Position numbers and translations under genes: made by a program
The notes under the pieces: model-generated
Told to the model about the DNA's origin: nothing
What the model saw: the letters and a program-made list of their open reading frames with translations, nothing else
Database searches by the model: none
Assembly (NCBI GenBank): GCA_030562195.1
Contig: JAUJPP010000011.1
Location: 10,602,001 to 10,666,000 of the forward strand
DNA: 64,000 nucleotides
Reading direction: 5' to 3'
Source of the DNA: Nipponacmea schrenckii
Taxonomy: Eukaryota > Mollusca > Gastropoda > Lottiidae
In this document: positions 22,292 through 34,769 of the stretch, piece by piece
Layout of the letters: every line of letters starts with the position of its first letter
How positions within the stretch are numbered: the first letter of the stretch is position 1

Positions 22292-25200
22292 CATGAAAGT
22301 TGATGAAGTAAAGTGAAGGTAGTTTACTGTCAACATGGGAGTGGAGGAAGAAGTGGAAAAGAAATTTACAAAGGTAAAAAAATGACACATTTCATCACTG
22401 CGTGCCTCTTATGGTTTTTTCATTAACAGAAGAATCTGTAAGGGATTGTAAAGATATTTATCAGATATTTATATGATTTGCACCATTCCAATTTTCAAAG
22501 TCTTCGGTTTACTGCACTTCCACTAAATTTAATTTTTGTCACTCATCGTAAAAGGCCTGAGGTTATACAAGTATATTTTGCAATTAGTGACTTCATCCAA
22601 CTTTTGGCTTTAGCAGAATTACAGGAAACACAGATAAACAAAATTTAGAAAACATCTTCAAATCTCTTCATGATGAACTTGTGAAAGTTTATCCAGATTT
22701 AGATAACAAAACATACTATCATGATATAATTTGTGACAGCAAACATTGCATTGTACTAAATAAAGAATAAAAACAGTTACTGGTGCCATCTACAGAAAAA
22801 TGATGTATTGCAGTTAGGTTTGGTATACCTACTGAGATAGATATACCGGTATTAGTGCTGGTATGACACAAGTATATCTTCTCTTTAACATCTATACAAT
22901 CCCTTTAATATTTAATGGCTACAATTTTTTTATAACAAGTTTATTCCAGGAAGTTTAATGAAGAAGTATTTAGGTGTAGAAAGACAAAACACTATTAATT
23001 TTTGTTACATATTTCTGAATTATTGCTTATCATTGTTTTCAGTTTGTTGAGTTCTGTACGGTTGTGTTGGGGAAAGATGGAGAACAGATTGTAGTCTTGA
23101 TCAAAAAACGTTATAATGAATGTTCATCACGTTTCAAACAGTCCGCTGACATGTTGAAACTCATCAAATCAACTAAAAACAGCATGAAAGCAGAACCAAA
23201 ACGAAACATGATACATCTGAAAGATTTTCTGAATGAACTTAAAGCATATAAAAAAAAACGAAAAGCAAAAGAAGAGGCAGGGGACAGAGTTTCTAAATTG
23301 AGAAAACTTGATGGGGATTGTTCTGAGGCATCAACTGATGGGACGTTGTCTGGTACAGAAGAACTCAAATCCTGTACAAAAACACCTTATGATTTAAGAT
23401 CAGAAGATTCAAATGACTCTGTTTGTATTCTTGATAATAATATTATAAACAGTACAGGAGATTGTAAAATTGATGATATAGCCCTTCCAGTCATTAATCT
23501 TAAAACTAAATATATATCAACTACTACAGATTTATCATCATCAAGCCTTACAGGAACTGCATCTGAGAATAACTCCATTAAAAAAACTGATGATTTACCA
23601 TCAGTAAGCCAACACTCAGCTGATGTTGTTATGATAGCTGATGATGAAGATGAAGATGTTGTTAAAGTAAACGGTATCAAAGATGAATCATGCGTTGTGA
23701 TTGATGATGATACTCCAACTGACTCCTCTGCAGACCAGAAATCTCTGATGTCCATGTTAAACCTACAGAGAAAACCCTTGATTAACGGAAGCCTGGATGA
23801 TGATGTTATAATTTGTGATTTAATTAAACCAAAACAATCAATCCAAAATCTTCCCTTAACTGAACTGCCTAAATTGAAACTGAAATCTGATAAATCAAGT
23901 AAGTTAGAAGCAGGGAGTAAAAGTAATAAAGCGATAGTGGACAAGGCATCATCTAGTAAGTCAGAGGAAAGCAAGGATAATGATAGTGACAAGAAGAAAG
24001 TTGATAAAACAGAGAAACATATTAAAAGACTAGAAGCTTTATTAGAGGTACATTATTTAAGATATTCTACATTACGGGAGATCTAAATCCTGCTTAAGAA
24101 AAAATCCAGGTGCCATTGCAAGTGCTTCTGGAAGAATGGTGCTATGGGTTTGAATTCTCAAGGTATCTCTCTCAGGCCAAATAATCTGGTGCAATGGCAA
24201 GTGCTTTTTTAGAGTAGGCAGATCATCTGCTCTATACTTTATGGCTTACTGTCATTTTCAGCAAGTCGTTTAAAAATTAGGTACACTTATTTGGGCTCAC
24301 TTCATATAGGCACAGCATTATTAAGGCACATTTATAAAGGCACACCTTAACAAGTTAATATGTGCCCAAATTACGCTAGGCCTATATGACCTGTGCTTAA
24401 ATAAACATGTGCTCAAATCACCTTGTCTACTTGACATGAGCTTAAGATATTAGTGTCTTAGTGACAGTGAACCATTCTCTCTTTATCTCTGGTCCTTTAT
24501 AAGACTGAGGTGAATTAAAACTACCTTGCGAAGAGTGTAATATTGTACAGTTTATTGTTTTATAGAAATTAAAGATTAAAATTGAAGAATTAAGAGAACA
24601 AGAAATGTCTTTAGAAGATCTAGATGATGATATGTCCTCGTATATATATGAAGATAAACTAGAGAGAAAGTTTGTAACTGTGTGGAATAAATTATGTCAG
24701 TTAAAAGGTCGAAATAAAACAACTGGACGACCAGCTGAACGTGTGTTTAATTATTCTGGTAAGGGTTTATATGAATTTATTGATAGTGGTATGCTAAGAG
24801 TTTGCCAGGATTCTTGAGTTTTTCTATTTAGTGGGATTCCTCTATTTTTTTTTTACCAGTGATTTTTTTTTTTTTTTCGAATAGAACTACTAAAATTATG
24901 GATTTAAGGGTAAAAGAGTTTTCCATATATAGGAATTGACTTCTGTAAGGCATCTTAAAATGGTGGAATATCCTCTTCTATCTCTCATGGCAGACTGGTC
25001 CCCTTTACCCTCAGCACGTTTTTCCATTTTCTCTATTTTCTCATTCCTTGCCGGGATTCAAGAGTTTGAGGTAGTCTGAAAAATATGGACAAGTTAACAA
25101 TATTTAAAATATCTTATCAGTGTGGCCTTATTCTTAAATACTTCTCCGTCAAGTAATGTTGGAGTTTCAACCTGTTTTAAAACAAAAATACTTTGAAGTG

Positions 25201-28200
25201 TATAGCATTTTTTCAAAATTAAAACCTTTAGTTAATATTTACTTAAATACCTATTGTAGTTTGACCTTAACCAAAGTTCACAGGTAAATCTGTCTTTGTA
25301 GAACGCAGCACTTTAAATAATAATTTACTGTCCTGTTTCATATCAAGAGACACCTTATTCAGCAATCTTTTCTTCTGTTTGTTCTGATCCTGATTAATAA
25401 GCGATTATCTAATTGGCTTATCTAATTAACTTGATGTCAGATTTTTTTGACTGCCTGGACCACTGTTAGTTTCATAATTTGTAATAGACAGAATGTAGGA
25501 ATACTGAGATTTTGAAATCAGCCTGGACTTAAAAACAATGCCGGATTATAAAAGATGTCAGATAACACAGAGTACACTGTATATTATAATCCAGGTGACA
25601 TTTTAAGAATAAGATTTCAGATTTAAGAAAATATTTTATACATATAATATTTTATAATAACAAAGGGGCAACTAAAAAAAAAACCTGTACATGATGATAT
25701 AACCATTAAACTGTTTAAGCATTTTTTGAATTAACTTGTAACATAGCTGGTAGAATTAACTGATGTTTTCCTTGTATAATAAGGTTATTTTGATAAGCGC
25801 GGCCTCAAACATGCAATAACTAGGTATGATCTTGGTTATAGCACAATTCACTATACTATAGGCAATTGGATTGGCTGTTTTGCTAGAGGTAAACAAAATG
25901 GCAATTGGTCAAGCCAGCCCCCCAATGGAAATAATTCACAAATTGCATGTGGGTTGTCTAATAACAGAATATATTTGATTGGTCAACTAAATTAACAGGA
26001 CTTTTCCACCTTTCTTTAGACAGGTGTCAATGTTACAAGTAATTTATAGCACATCTCAATTCTCATTATTACCACTTCAGAATATGTTTGCTTTTATATT
26101 ATTGTTGTGTTATATGGTGTTTGTAGGGACGAGATATGAAGAAATGAACAAGAAATTAGAAAGATTGGTCAATAAACATAAAGAATTTCCTGATTTTCAT
26201 GATGTTAAAAATGTTATTAAAAAAGTGAATAACAAATCCAGTCTGGGTTTAAGGTTAGTTAACATATATCTTGTTGGAAATTAAGGGGGTTGACAACCCT
26301 AAACCCATGTACAAAAAATAGACGATTTCAATCACTTCTTTTCCACCTATCTGAAATATTTAAATATCAATGGAAAGAGGGGACTTTCAGCTATCCAAAA
26401 ATATAAAATTTATTTCTTTATGACATTTCAACTTTAAGAAATAGGGTATGAAAGATGAACGAAAAAAACGTCAATTATTCCCTTAAAATTAGCATATCTA
26501 CTAGGCTATTTAATATAGAAGGTTGAAATTTTGCACAACGCAAGTCTACATGTATCTCTACAAAATTACGTTGGCTTTTTGGAAAATTTTGTTTTGTTTT
26601 GAAGATATTGATAGAAATCAAAATTTTGCGAGTGCATTTACGAAAAATTGAATTTTTAAAAAACTATTCATTTTATAAAAAAAAGCCAACGTAAAGTTAT
26701 AGAGGACATCGTAAGCTTTAGCTGAAGCCAAAGTTTGTAAAAATCGGATAAATTGTAAGCGAGATATGCTTTTGGAAAAATGGCATTTTTTTTCAACATT
26801 TTGCAAACACATGTAAACCTTACGTAATTAACGATCATGTTGTTAAAAGATTGTCTTTCATGCTGTAGAAATCTTTAAGCACCTTTTAGGCATCGATATG
26901 CACCGATATGCACATAATTGGAGTGCTAAAACAATGGATTAGCACATGTCAAAACCCTTCCCTACCCACCAATCATAAAATTTTCTTTGTTTACATGTGA
27001 CGTAATGATTTATGGGACATCACGTGACTTCTGGATTCCCCCGATACACAAACTCTTACTTCGTGTGCCGATATTAACAATAACTGACCGGCAAACGTAG
27101 AGAATGTTTATTTAGCCGATGACGTTGTAATCACAAATGTCAACTGACAACTTAATTTGTACGTCTACATAGAGGAATACCCCTTTTTGTTCTATAAATA
27201 GATTATCTTCACGGACGGATATCAGACAAACTACTGAAGCGGGTTGAGCTAAAATTTTTACTAGATGAGTTTCTTCCAATGCCAAATAGAATGGATATAA
27301 ACTTAATACGTTTCTTGATTGAAATACACCTCGAACGATAAGGTCGTGTCAACCCCCTTAATTCAAAATTTCAAACTGAAATCCCAACGAAAAGTCCCAC
27401 ATTTAAAAATGTTAATAAACTTTTAAAATATATTGATAGACAGTATATATTATATATATTCCAGTGCTAGACAAATAGACAGTATATATTATGTATTTAT
27501 ATATTCCAGTGCTAGACAAATAGACAGTATATATTATGTATTTATATATTCCAGTGCTAGACAAATAGACAGTATAAATTATGTATTTATTTATATTCCA
27601 GTGCTAGTCAGATAGACAGTATATATTATGTATTTATATATTCCAGTGCTAGACAAATAGACAGTATAAATTATGTATTTATTTTATATTCCAGTGCTAG
27701 ACAAATAGACAGTATATATTATGTATTTATATATTCCAGTGCTAGACAAATAGACAGTATAAATTATGTATATATTTTATTCCAGTGCTAGACAAATAGA
27801 CAGTATATATTATGTATTTATATATTCCAGTGCTAGACAAATAGACAGTATAAATTATGTATTTATATATTCCAGTGCTAGACAAACAGACAGTATAAAT
27901 TATGTATTTATTTATATTCCAGTGCTAGACAAATAGACAGTATATATTATGTTTTTTTATATATATTCCAGTGCTAGACAAATAGACAGTATAAATTATG
28001 TATTTATTTATATTCTTTGTGCTAGTCAAATAGACAGTATATATTATGTATTTATATATTCCAGTGCTAGACAAATAGACAGTATAAATTATGTATTTAT
28101 TTATATTCTAGTGCTATTGAAATAGACATTAGAAATTATGTATTAATATATATTCCAGTGTTAGACAAATAGACAGTATAAATTATGTATTTATTTATAT

Positions 28201-31200
28201 TCCAGTGCTAGTCAGATAGACAGTATATATTATGTATTTATTTATATACTAGTGCTAGACAAATAGACAGTAAAATATTATTTATTTATATTTATATTCC
28301 AGTGCTAGACAAATAGACAGTATATATTATGTATTTATATATTCCAGTGCTAGACAAATAGACAGTATAAATTATGTATTTATTTATATTCTAGTGCTAG
28401 TCAGATAGACAGTATAGCTAGAGAATCCTTTCTAGATGTTGGTAATCTGTTACAAGAACGACGACATAAAGATTTTATGTGTACATTTAAATGTCGGGTA
28501 CAGGATAATTTCTCGTAAGTTTCCATTTGATTATTCACTGATTATTTCATGATTTATCAATCAAGAAAGTGAACAAGAAAGCCACAACTGCAAAGACTTA
28601 TCCCTTCGATCAATTTTTATATCATTTCTCAGGGCTGAAGTCATTTTATAAGTCAGAGATGAGTTTTAAAGGTATTTTATAAAGGTTTATTGTTCCTGTC
28701 ATTCCACTTAAACTAAATGTTTGATGACATCACAGAAAACCCTTGTGTTTATGATTTCATACAATATTAAATGTCAGATTAATGTCAGAAACCATTCAAA
28801 TCTATAATTACAATGTACTTGTTTTTCATTATAGATTTGAGAGAGATTCAGATCTATAATTACAATGTACTTGTTTTCAGATCTTAATTACAATTACTTT
28901 TTCATTGAGATTTGAGAGAGATTCAGATCTATAATTACAATATTACTTGTTTTTCATTGTAGATTTGAGAGAGATTCAGATCTATAATTACAATATTATT
29001 TGTTTTCCATTGTAGATTTGAGAAAGATTCAGATCTATAATTACAATATTACTTGTTTTCCATTGTAGATTTGAGAGAGATTCAGATCTATAATTACAAT
29101 ATTACTTGTTTTCAATTGTAGATTTAAGAGAGATTCAGATCTATAATTACAATATTATTTGTTTTCTGTTTGTAGATTTCAGTGAGATTTAGATATATAA
29201 TTAAAATATTATTTGTGCTTTATCTGTAGATTTGAGCAAGATCCGGCTCTCTATGATGTAGAATTACAACGTAAATTAGATGATAATAGAAAACAGGGTA
29301 AAGATAAACTAGAAGAGGTAAGATTCAATGACAAGATTTTATGAATATATAGCAGCCAACCTAGTAGCTGACATGTTTTGGTTTAAAGAGATTGTAAAGA
29401 GCTTTTTAAATTTCTTTTTGTGTATCAGAACACTGATACCATCAATTTGCAGTAATGTTTGCAATTGAAAAAAGAAAGGAAGAACAAATATTTTACAAGG
29501 ATAACAACTTGGTTCACAAAACAGCCAGCTGTGACAGAGATCCTTTCTACCAGCTACTCCTTGGTTAAACCTCTTGGCAATGATCTCTCCTGGATTATCC
29601 GTACCCATACAGCTGGGTGGACTGGAATTATGAGTCCAGATTACTACTTCAAGGTTATCTGATTTCACACTCCTGCGAAATTATAAATTGTGTCTGACAT
29701 AATCGGACATCTATGATGATGTCACTAATCACAAAATCTGCATAAGGATGTTATAATAGTGATGTAATAAAGAGCTCAGATATAGTGGAATTGCAGGAAA
29801 CACATTTGGAATGGTGCTAATTTCTCCTATCAGGGTCCTCAATATACATAATAAATTTAGAAAACATCATTAAGTTGATATGTAGACCTAGTAATGACAT
29901 GAGTTTATAGATGATTGTTAGACTGTAGATCCCTGGTTGAAGGCTGGCTTGCGAGGCGAAGAAGAAAACATCAAGTGATTAAACCATAACCAGAGAGACA
30001 CTGAGTGCTACAGACAGTACCTGTACATAATTCTTGGTCAACTGGATCAAAGATTATTTTTATTTTTTTTCTGAAATTTCGTGTATTTTTTATTTGATGT
30101 TATTAATGATGTTCAATTCCCTTTGTTACTTCTGTAATTAGAGTATTATTATTTATAGGTTATCAATAAGTTTGCTGATAAACAGATCTATGATGATGAT
30201 GGAGATGAAGACCAGGGTGGAGGGGAGGAGGGGGGTGAAAAGAAAGAGAAGGAAGGAGGGGAGACATCACAGGAGGAAGAAGAGGATGAAGAAGAAGAAG
30301 TTGTAGAAGACATTGAAGGTAGGACTCAATGTTTTTAATGTATAGAGTTTGTTTCTCTGGAAGTATAGCTGGGATTACTGACTGTCTACGAGAAAAAAAT
30401 GGTAGAGTTAGCGATGTGGAAGAGGAGATGACAAAAGCATTGATTGAGAATTTTTTTGTTTAACATTAAGTCAGTAGTAATGCTTTAAATCCTATGACAG
30501 ACTCTTTGTGGTAATTCTGGATGACTGAAACCTTAAACTAAATCCATTAATACAATAATAGTGAGTGGTAGTTCTGTACACCCACGTGCAGTGGAAAAAC
30601 ATTATTTCTTAACTGTACTTAAGACAGTTTCTCTCAAACCAATAAAGATCGAATTCTGTATTGACAATTTGAGGATTTAGTTGATGTTTCAGCCACCATC
30701 ATGCTAGAATTTATTTGTCTTTTTTAAGGCACAAAGGGTTTGTAATCCATTTAAGCCACTTATTTCTTAACTGGTGTTTTGTAAAGACACGCTTGGCTTT
30801 CTGTTTGACTAATATTTACTATGTTTGACTAATATTTACTCTGTTTGTGTGTTTCAGATGTAGATCAGTTTGTTGATGATACAGAAATACTGGCCTCTTA
30901 TACTCCATTACGACCTGCTATATCAGTCAACCATAAACTTGCAACTTTTCATGCTCAAGTTGTGGGAGAAAGTGAGCTTGATGCTGACAAGAAGGGAGGT
31001 GACAGGGAGGATGGTAAAATTATCTGCAAGGATGGTATTGAAAGTGAGCAGGTTGATGATGATAATGGTGCAATAGATAAGCACACAAATGGTGTAGTGG
31101 AGGACAGGAGTAATAGTAATAGTAAGAATGACACAGAAAATGGACGTAAAGACTCAAAGAGCAATAAGATAAAAGATGCTATAGTAGGCGAAAACAGTGA

Positions 31201-33579
31201 TGCAGAAGGAGCCAAGGCTAGAGAAGACCAGGAAGTAATGACAGACTCTTCAGCTATAGAGATCAGTGAGGTCGAGGACATGGTAGCAGATGACATGCAG
31301 GACACAGATGATGATGATATTGTCATTGTGTCAGCTGATAGTGGAGAAGAAATCGTGGAAAATGGTGGTTTGGTTGAAATTAGACCATCAAAATCGATAG
31401 AAAGTAGCAGTAAAGAAGTGGCAGAGAACAAATCAGTTGAATCAGAATTGTCAACATTATCTGAAAATAGTAATGAAATAAATTCAACCAGACTTGACAG
31501 ATCTCCACAAGATGCAGAAAATGTCCAGCTAAAATTCAAACGAATTGCACCTACTCCAGTCAGCTCTTCATTTATGGCAGAAATTTCAAATGATGACAAA
31601 GTGGAATCGACAACAGGAAGTGATTGCGTAAAGAAAAGTGCTGACTCTGATATTTGTTTGATACATCTCAACAATGAAGATGATGTGCCAAAATCTGGAA
31701 ATACAAATAAAATGGAGAATGATAAGGGAGAGAAAGCTGATTGTAAAATTGATACTGACTTATCAGAAAATGCAGGTGAATCTAAAACCTCTGACAGTAT
31801 TCTCAAAGATTTTATTAAATCAGTTAGCGAATTGGACAAACTCAGTAATTGTGATGATGGAGATGTGATAGAAGACAAAGCAGATCATCAGTGTTTGGAT
31901 GGTTTTGACCAATTTGAGAAAAAGAAAAGTTCAAAAGAAGATTCAAGGGATGCTGTTTCCAGTATAATTGATGTCACTGATGTTGCTGAAGTAACGTCTC
32001 AATCTAAGGAGAGGAATCTAAAGAATGATGAAAATCCAAAGAAGGATTTGGGTTCAACAGTTAATTCAAAGGGAGCAAGTCCAAAGCAGGATGAAGTACC
32101 AGACGCAATTTGCATTTCTGACTCTGAAAAGGATACAATCGAGTCCCAGGAAACTGGACTAAAGCAGGAAGATGCTTCAGAAATTATAGTCATCACTCCA
32201 CCAAATGAAGTAGCAACTGAATCTAAGAAATCTAGTCCAATGAAGAGTAAAGGGATAGAAATGAATGATGCATCCAATTCATCTGGGGCTAAGAACCCAT
32301 CAAAGGAAGTTGATTTAAAAGAAAATGCTTCAGACGTCCCTAATATAGCTGATAATGAAGTCGATAGTACTGTGTTAAAAGAAGATCTGTTTGATACTAC
32401 TGACTGTACTGGGAGTACAATTTCAGTCAATCCAAAGAAGGATGTTGTGTCAAATATTATTAGTGCTAGTCGTGATTCCCTTAAATCTGTAAATTCTCTC
32501 AATCTAGATCAGGATGTGCCACAAGGACAAACTGAAAATAAAGGTGGTGGTACAGACCTGGAATTGTTTAAAAGCATTTCCTCTATCTCAGGCAGCTCCA
32601 ATTCTCAGGAAAATAAATCTATAAATATTTGTGATGAAAATATTCAAAACAATGATATGATTGACTCTAGCTCAAATTCAGAAGTCAAAACTGTGGAATC
32701 TCTGTCCAAAAAAAACTTGCCTGAAAAATCTGACTGTCCCCTCATTGATAGTTCAGCTGATGACGATCCTGAGGTTTGTGACATTTCTGACGACAGTCAA
32801 TCCATGACATCAGATATTCCTGACAATGACACTGAAATTACAGAAAAACGTGACGATTTGGAATCCACTTCATGTGATTCTCAATCCCAATCATCCAGTG
32901 CCAGGAAACCGCTATTAGTGTGTGATTTCTCTGAAGACAGCCAATCCAATGATTGTCAAGTGATTGACGGACCAGATTCGGAGTGTGTCTTGATTGATGA
33001 CGACTTTGAATGTGATTCTTCAATTAAATTAGAAAAATGTTCACCAAAAAAACTCAAACTGCCAGAGTTTTTAAACACACATAATCCACTGTCTATACGC
33101 ACAAAAATGAGTAATCTTTTTAACAAGGCAAAGATCAATGTGGGGAAAGCTTCAAAAAATTTAAACTCCAATAATGAAAATAGGGCAAATAATTCTATGT
33201 CTTGTATGGAACAAACTTCCTGTTCACAAGTATCCACGTCCAGTGAGAATTTCTCCAGATCTCCACGTAAAATGTCCAAACATTTACCAACTACATCTTT
33301 AAAAAAGACAACAGTTCAAGTGGATTCGTTTCTGATTGAAATTGATGAAGCTGATTTGGACAGTCTGCCGAATTCTATGGAAGTTGATGAGGACAATATT
33401 TGTCAGAGTACAACTGATGAGTTTGAGAGGAATGAAGTTAGTTCTAGTATATGTGATCCTGATGTTATTATACTATCTGATTCAGATTGATCTTATTCTC
33501 ACAGATCAACCCCAAAATACTCCCCAAAAATATATAAACAATTTATTTATTAAAAGCATGGTGTTAAATGATGAATAAA
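22292..33579 (+). CDS. DAXX: DAXX-like histone H3.3 chaperone (8 coding exons, 1454 aa)
   Basis: Coding exons are 22335-22373, 23043-24047, 24566-24758, 26127-26253, 28395-28514, 29230-29317, 30159-30318 and 30858-33490. Phases match and total 1455 codons. The transcript region starts at an acceptor (GTTACAG) at 22291, so an upstream untranslated exon exists; AATAAA is at 33574. Residues about 10-90 fit the DAXX helical bundle, the ATRX-binding region in vertebrates. After a disordered insert, residues about 335-525 fit the histone-binding domain: KHIKRLEALL, SSYIYEDKLERK (the Tyr and Glu that contact H3.3 in human DAXX are kept), NYSGTRYEEMN, LQERRHKDF and DPALYDVEL. Then come an acidic Glu/Asp run and a very long Ser/Asp-rich tail ending CDPDVIILSDSD, the C-terminal SUMO-interacting motif. 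Human DAXX is 740 aa, so this one is about twice as long, mainly from the last exon. Expected role: replication-independent H3.3 deposition and silencing with ATRX. Confidence 0.93.
22374..23042 (+). other. DAXX intron 1 with a coding-like 60-codon stretch at 22591-22770
   Basis: Within the intron, after an acceptor-like TTTAGCAG, an open frame runs to TAA at 22768-22770. It contains NTDKQNLENIFKSLHDELVK and VYPDLDNKTYYHDI, with a composition rich in Lys/Asp/Glu, and AATAAAG overlaps its end. It could be a remnant or alternative exon. I do not recognise it and confidence that it is coding is low. Confidence 0.25.
26281..27361. mobile_element. TTAA-flanked ~1.07-kb element in DAXX intron 4
   Basis: TTAA at 26281-26284 and 27358-27361 flank ends GGGGGTTGACA and its complement TGTCAACCCCC (11-bp perfect terminal inverted repeat). 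The TTAA target and short inverted ends suggest a piggyBac-like non-autonomous element, different in sequence from the AGGGATAATAG family. The inside has no transposase; the longest frame (26618-26812, minus strand) is not recognisable. Confidence 0.7.
27425..28394 (+). repeat. Tandem array of duplicated 3' splice junctions, DAXX intron 4
   Basis: About 20 units of 43-50 bases lie immediately upstream of exon 5. Each contains TATATATTCCAG|TGCTAGAC (an acceptor-like site) plus AAATAGACAGTATA. The real exon starts CTAG|TGCTAGTCAGATAGACAGTA, so each unit copies the acceptor together with the first ~22 exon bases. Most units keep the AG; one near 28020 reads TTTG instead. Units near 27600 and 28200 carry the exon variant TAGTCAGATAG. 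The last two spacings are 45 and 47 bases, so use of a decoy would mostly shift the frame. Confidence 0.93.
28790..29229 (+). repeat. Tandem array of duplicated 3' splice junctions, DAXX intron 5
   Basis: About seven units of roughly 55-60 bases end exactly at the true acceptor of exon 6 (ATCTGTAG|ATTTGAGCAAGATCC). Each unit has TTCATTGTAG|ATTTGAG (with variants) followed by AGAGATTCAGATCTATAATT and ACAATATTACTTG. The exon-derived part has diverged from the functional exon (GAGAGATTCAG against GAGCAAGATCC). A second, independent junction array in the next intron of the same gene. Confidence 0.9.
29318..30158 (+). other. DAXX intron 6, no repeat array
   Basis: Ordinary intron. A 109-codon minus-strand frame (29339-29668) covers a stretch with uneven composition that may be an old dispersed repeat, but it has no recognisable domain. 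The acceptor is ATTTATAG at 30158. Confidence 0.4.
30858..33490 (+). other. DAXX last coding exon: long disordered tail with multiple SIM-like motifs
   Basis: One 2.6-kb exon encodes 877 residues rich in Ser, Asp, Glu and Lys. Hydrophobic clusters beside acidic or Ser residues, the pattern of SUMO-interacting motifs, recur: DDIVIVSADS, AICISDSEKD, EIIVITPPNE, CVLIDDDFE and the terminal VIILSDSD. The exon begins GAT through a split codon shared with 30318. Long frames on other strands and frames are shadows caused by low-complexity composition. Confidence 0.85.
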
Positions 33580-34195
33580 AATAATTTTATTTATAAGATC
33601 ACAATGAATTCATATATGACAGGACTTGAAATAATATGAGACTCCCCTAAATTTAAAAATTGAACTCTTCCAATCATGTATATATAATTTATATTGATAG
33701 ACAGTAAGCATGTATGGTAGAGCTCAATGGAAGGTGGAGGGGTTTTAAATAGATGAATCTGCCCTTAACTGCTTTAATTCTATACTTTGCATGTGTGTCA
33801 AGTACAGGTGTGGAAACAGAAAATTATTTTATTGGGACAACTAACATGATTCAATTTCTACAGACCCTGCATGTGACCGGAGCCAATTTCAACTGAATAG
33901 AACGCCAATTGGACTAAATTATTGAATTATTCTTGGTTGTTCCGCTGATGTCAATAATATAGATTAATCGTCGTTTTAAGAACATTGTTGCTGAAAGTTA
34001 GGTTTTATTATTTATTTAGAGTCAAATTAAGTTTATAAGTGGATTAATCTGTGTTTAAATAAATAATCCATGTATTCTTAAACCGTTGGGAAATTCATTT
34101 TATTCTAATCACCATTAAAACGCTAAATGTTGTCTCCATATTTGATCATCTGACCAAATAACCAAAAATTCCAGAGACAGATTCAACTAGTCTTA
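33580..34195. other. Intergenic between DAXX and HENMT1, nothing seen
   Basis: Follows the DAXX polyadenylation signal. AT-rich, no coding frame or recognised repeat until the transposon-like copy at 34.2 kb. Confidence 0.4.
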
Positions 34196-34197
34196 AC

Positions 34198-34765
34198 CTT
34201 TTTATACGCCCACATGAAAATGTAGACGTATATTGTCGTCGCCCCTGTCCATCGGTCCGTCAACATTTGTTGTAAACACTATAGGAGCTACAATTTTCGT
34301 TAACTGGTATTTGAATTATTGCCACTTGACTTCGTAAAATCATTTCAAAATTTTATTGTGGGTGAAATAGAAGCTACAATTTTAAATAGATTTTGACGAA
34401 ATTCTGAATGTGTATTGGAATTGATAAGACGGCGGTCAAGTTTGAATTTAACGCACTTTTTTAAGTGTTGATGCAATAGAAGCATGGGATTAATCAGACC
34501 TCGATCAAGCTTGAATTTGACGATTTTCAATGAACGGTTTTGATTTATGTCCCTTGACTTAGTAAAATTACATCAAAAGTTTGTTGTAGTTCCAATAGAA
34601 GCTTCAATTTTCAATGGATTTTGATGAAACTTGGTGTGAGCATTGGCATTGATAACAAGGCAGTAAAGATTGAATTTGTCGATTTTTATATGAACAGTTA
34701 TTAAGTTATTGCCCTTGTTGCCAGTAGGTGTATATTGCCTTGACTGGCAAGCTATCTTTCTACTT
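34198..34765 (+). mobile_element. TATACGCCCAC-family repeat, short copy
   Basis: It starts TTTTTATACGCCCACATG, then CGTATATTGTCGTCGCCCCT. About three internal units follow (TTTTGATGAAACTTGGTGTG, TTATTGCCCTTG). It ends GTGTATATTGCCTTGACTGG and CAAGCTATCTTTC. The same ends occur at 19.3 and 58.6-60.8 kb. Confidence 0.7.
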
Positions 34766-34769
34766 AGTG

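Noticed and set aside
23387..23992. 201-codon minus-strand frame
   Set aside because: Shadow of DAXX exon 2, which is supported by family similarity and splice phase.
27425..28394. CRISPR-like regular repeats
   Set aside because: Units are contiguous tandem copies without unique spacers, in an animal intron; the repeats copy the splice junction.
29339..29668. 109-codon minus-strand frame in DAXX intron 6
   Set aside because: No recognisable domain and no start or splice context; may be an old repeat. Not enough to call a gene or pseudogene.
30955..31878. 307-codon minus-strand frame, and similar ones at 31999-32502 and 32956-33279
   Set aside because: Antisense shadows of the DAXX last exon, caused by its Ser/Asp-rich codon usage.
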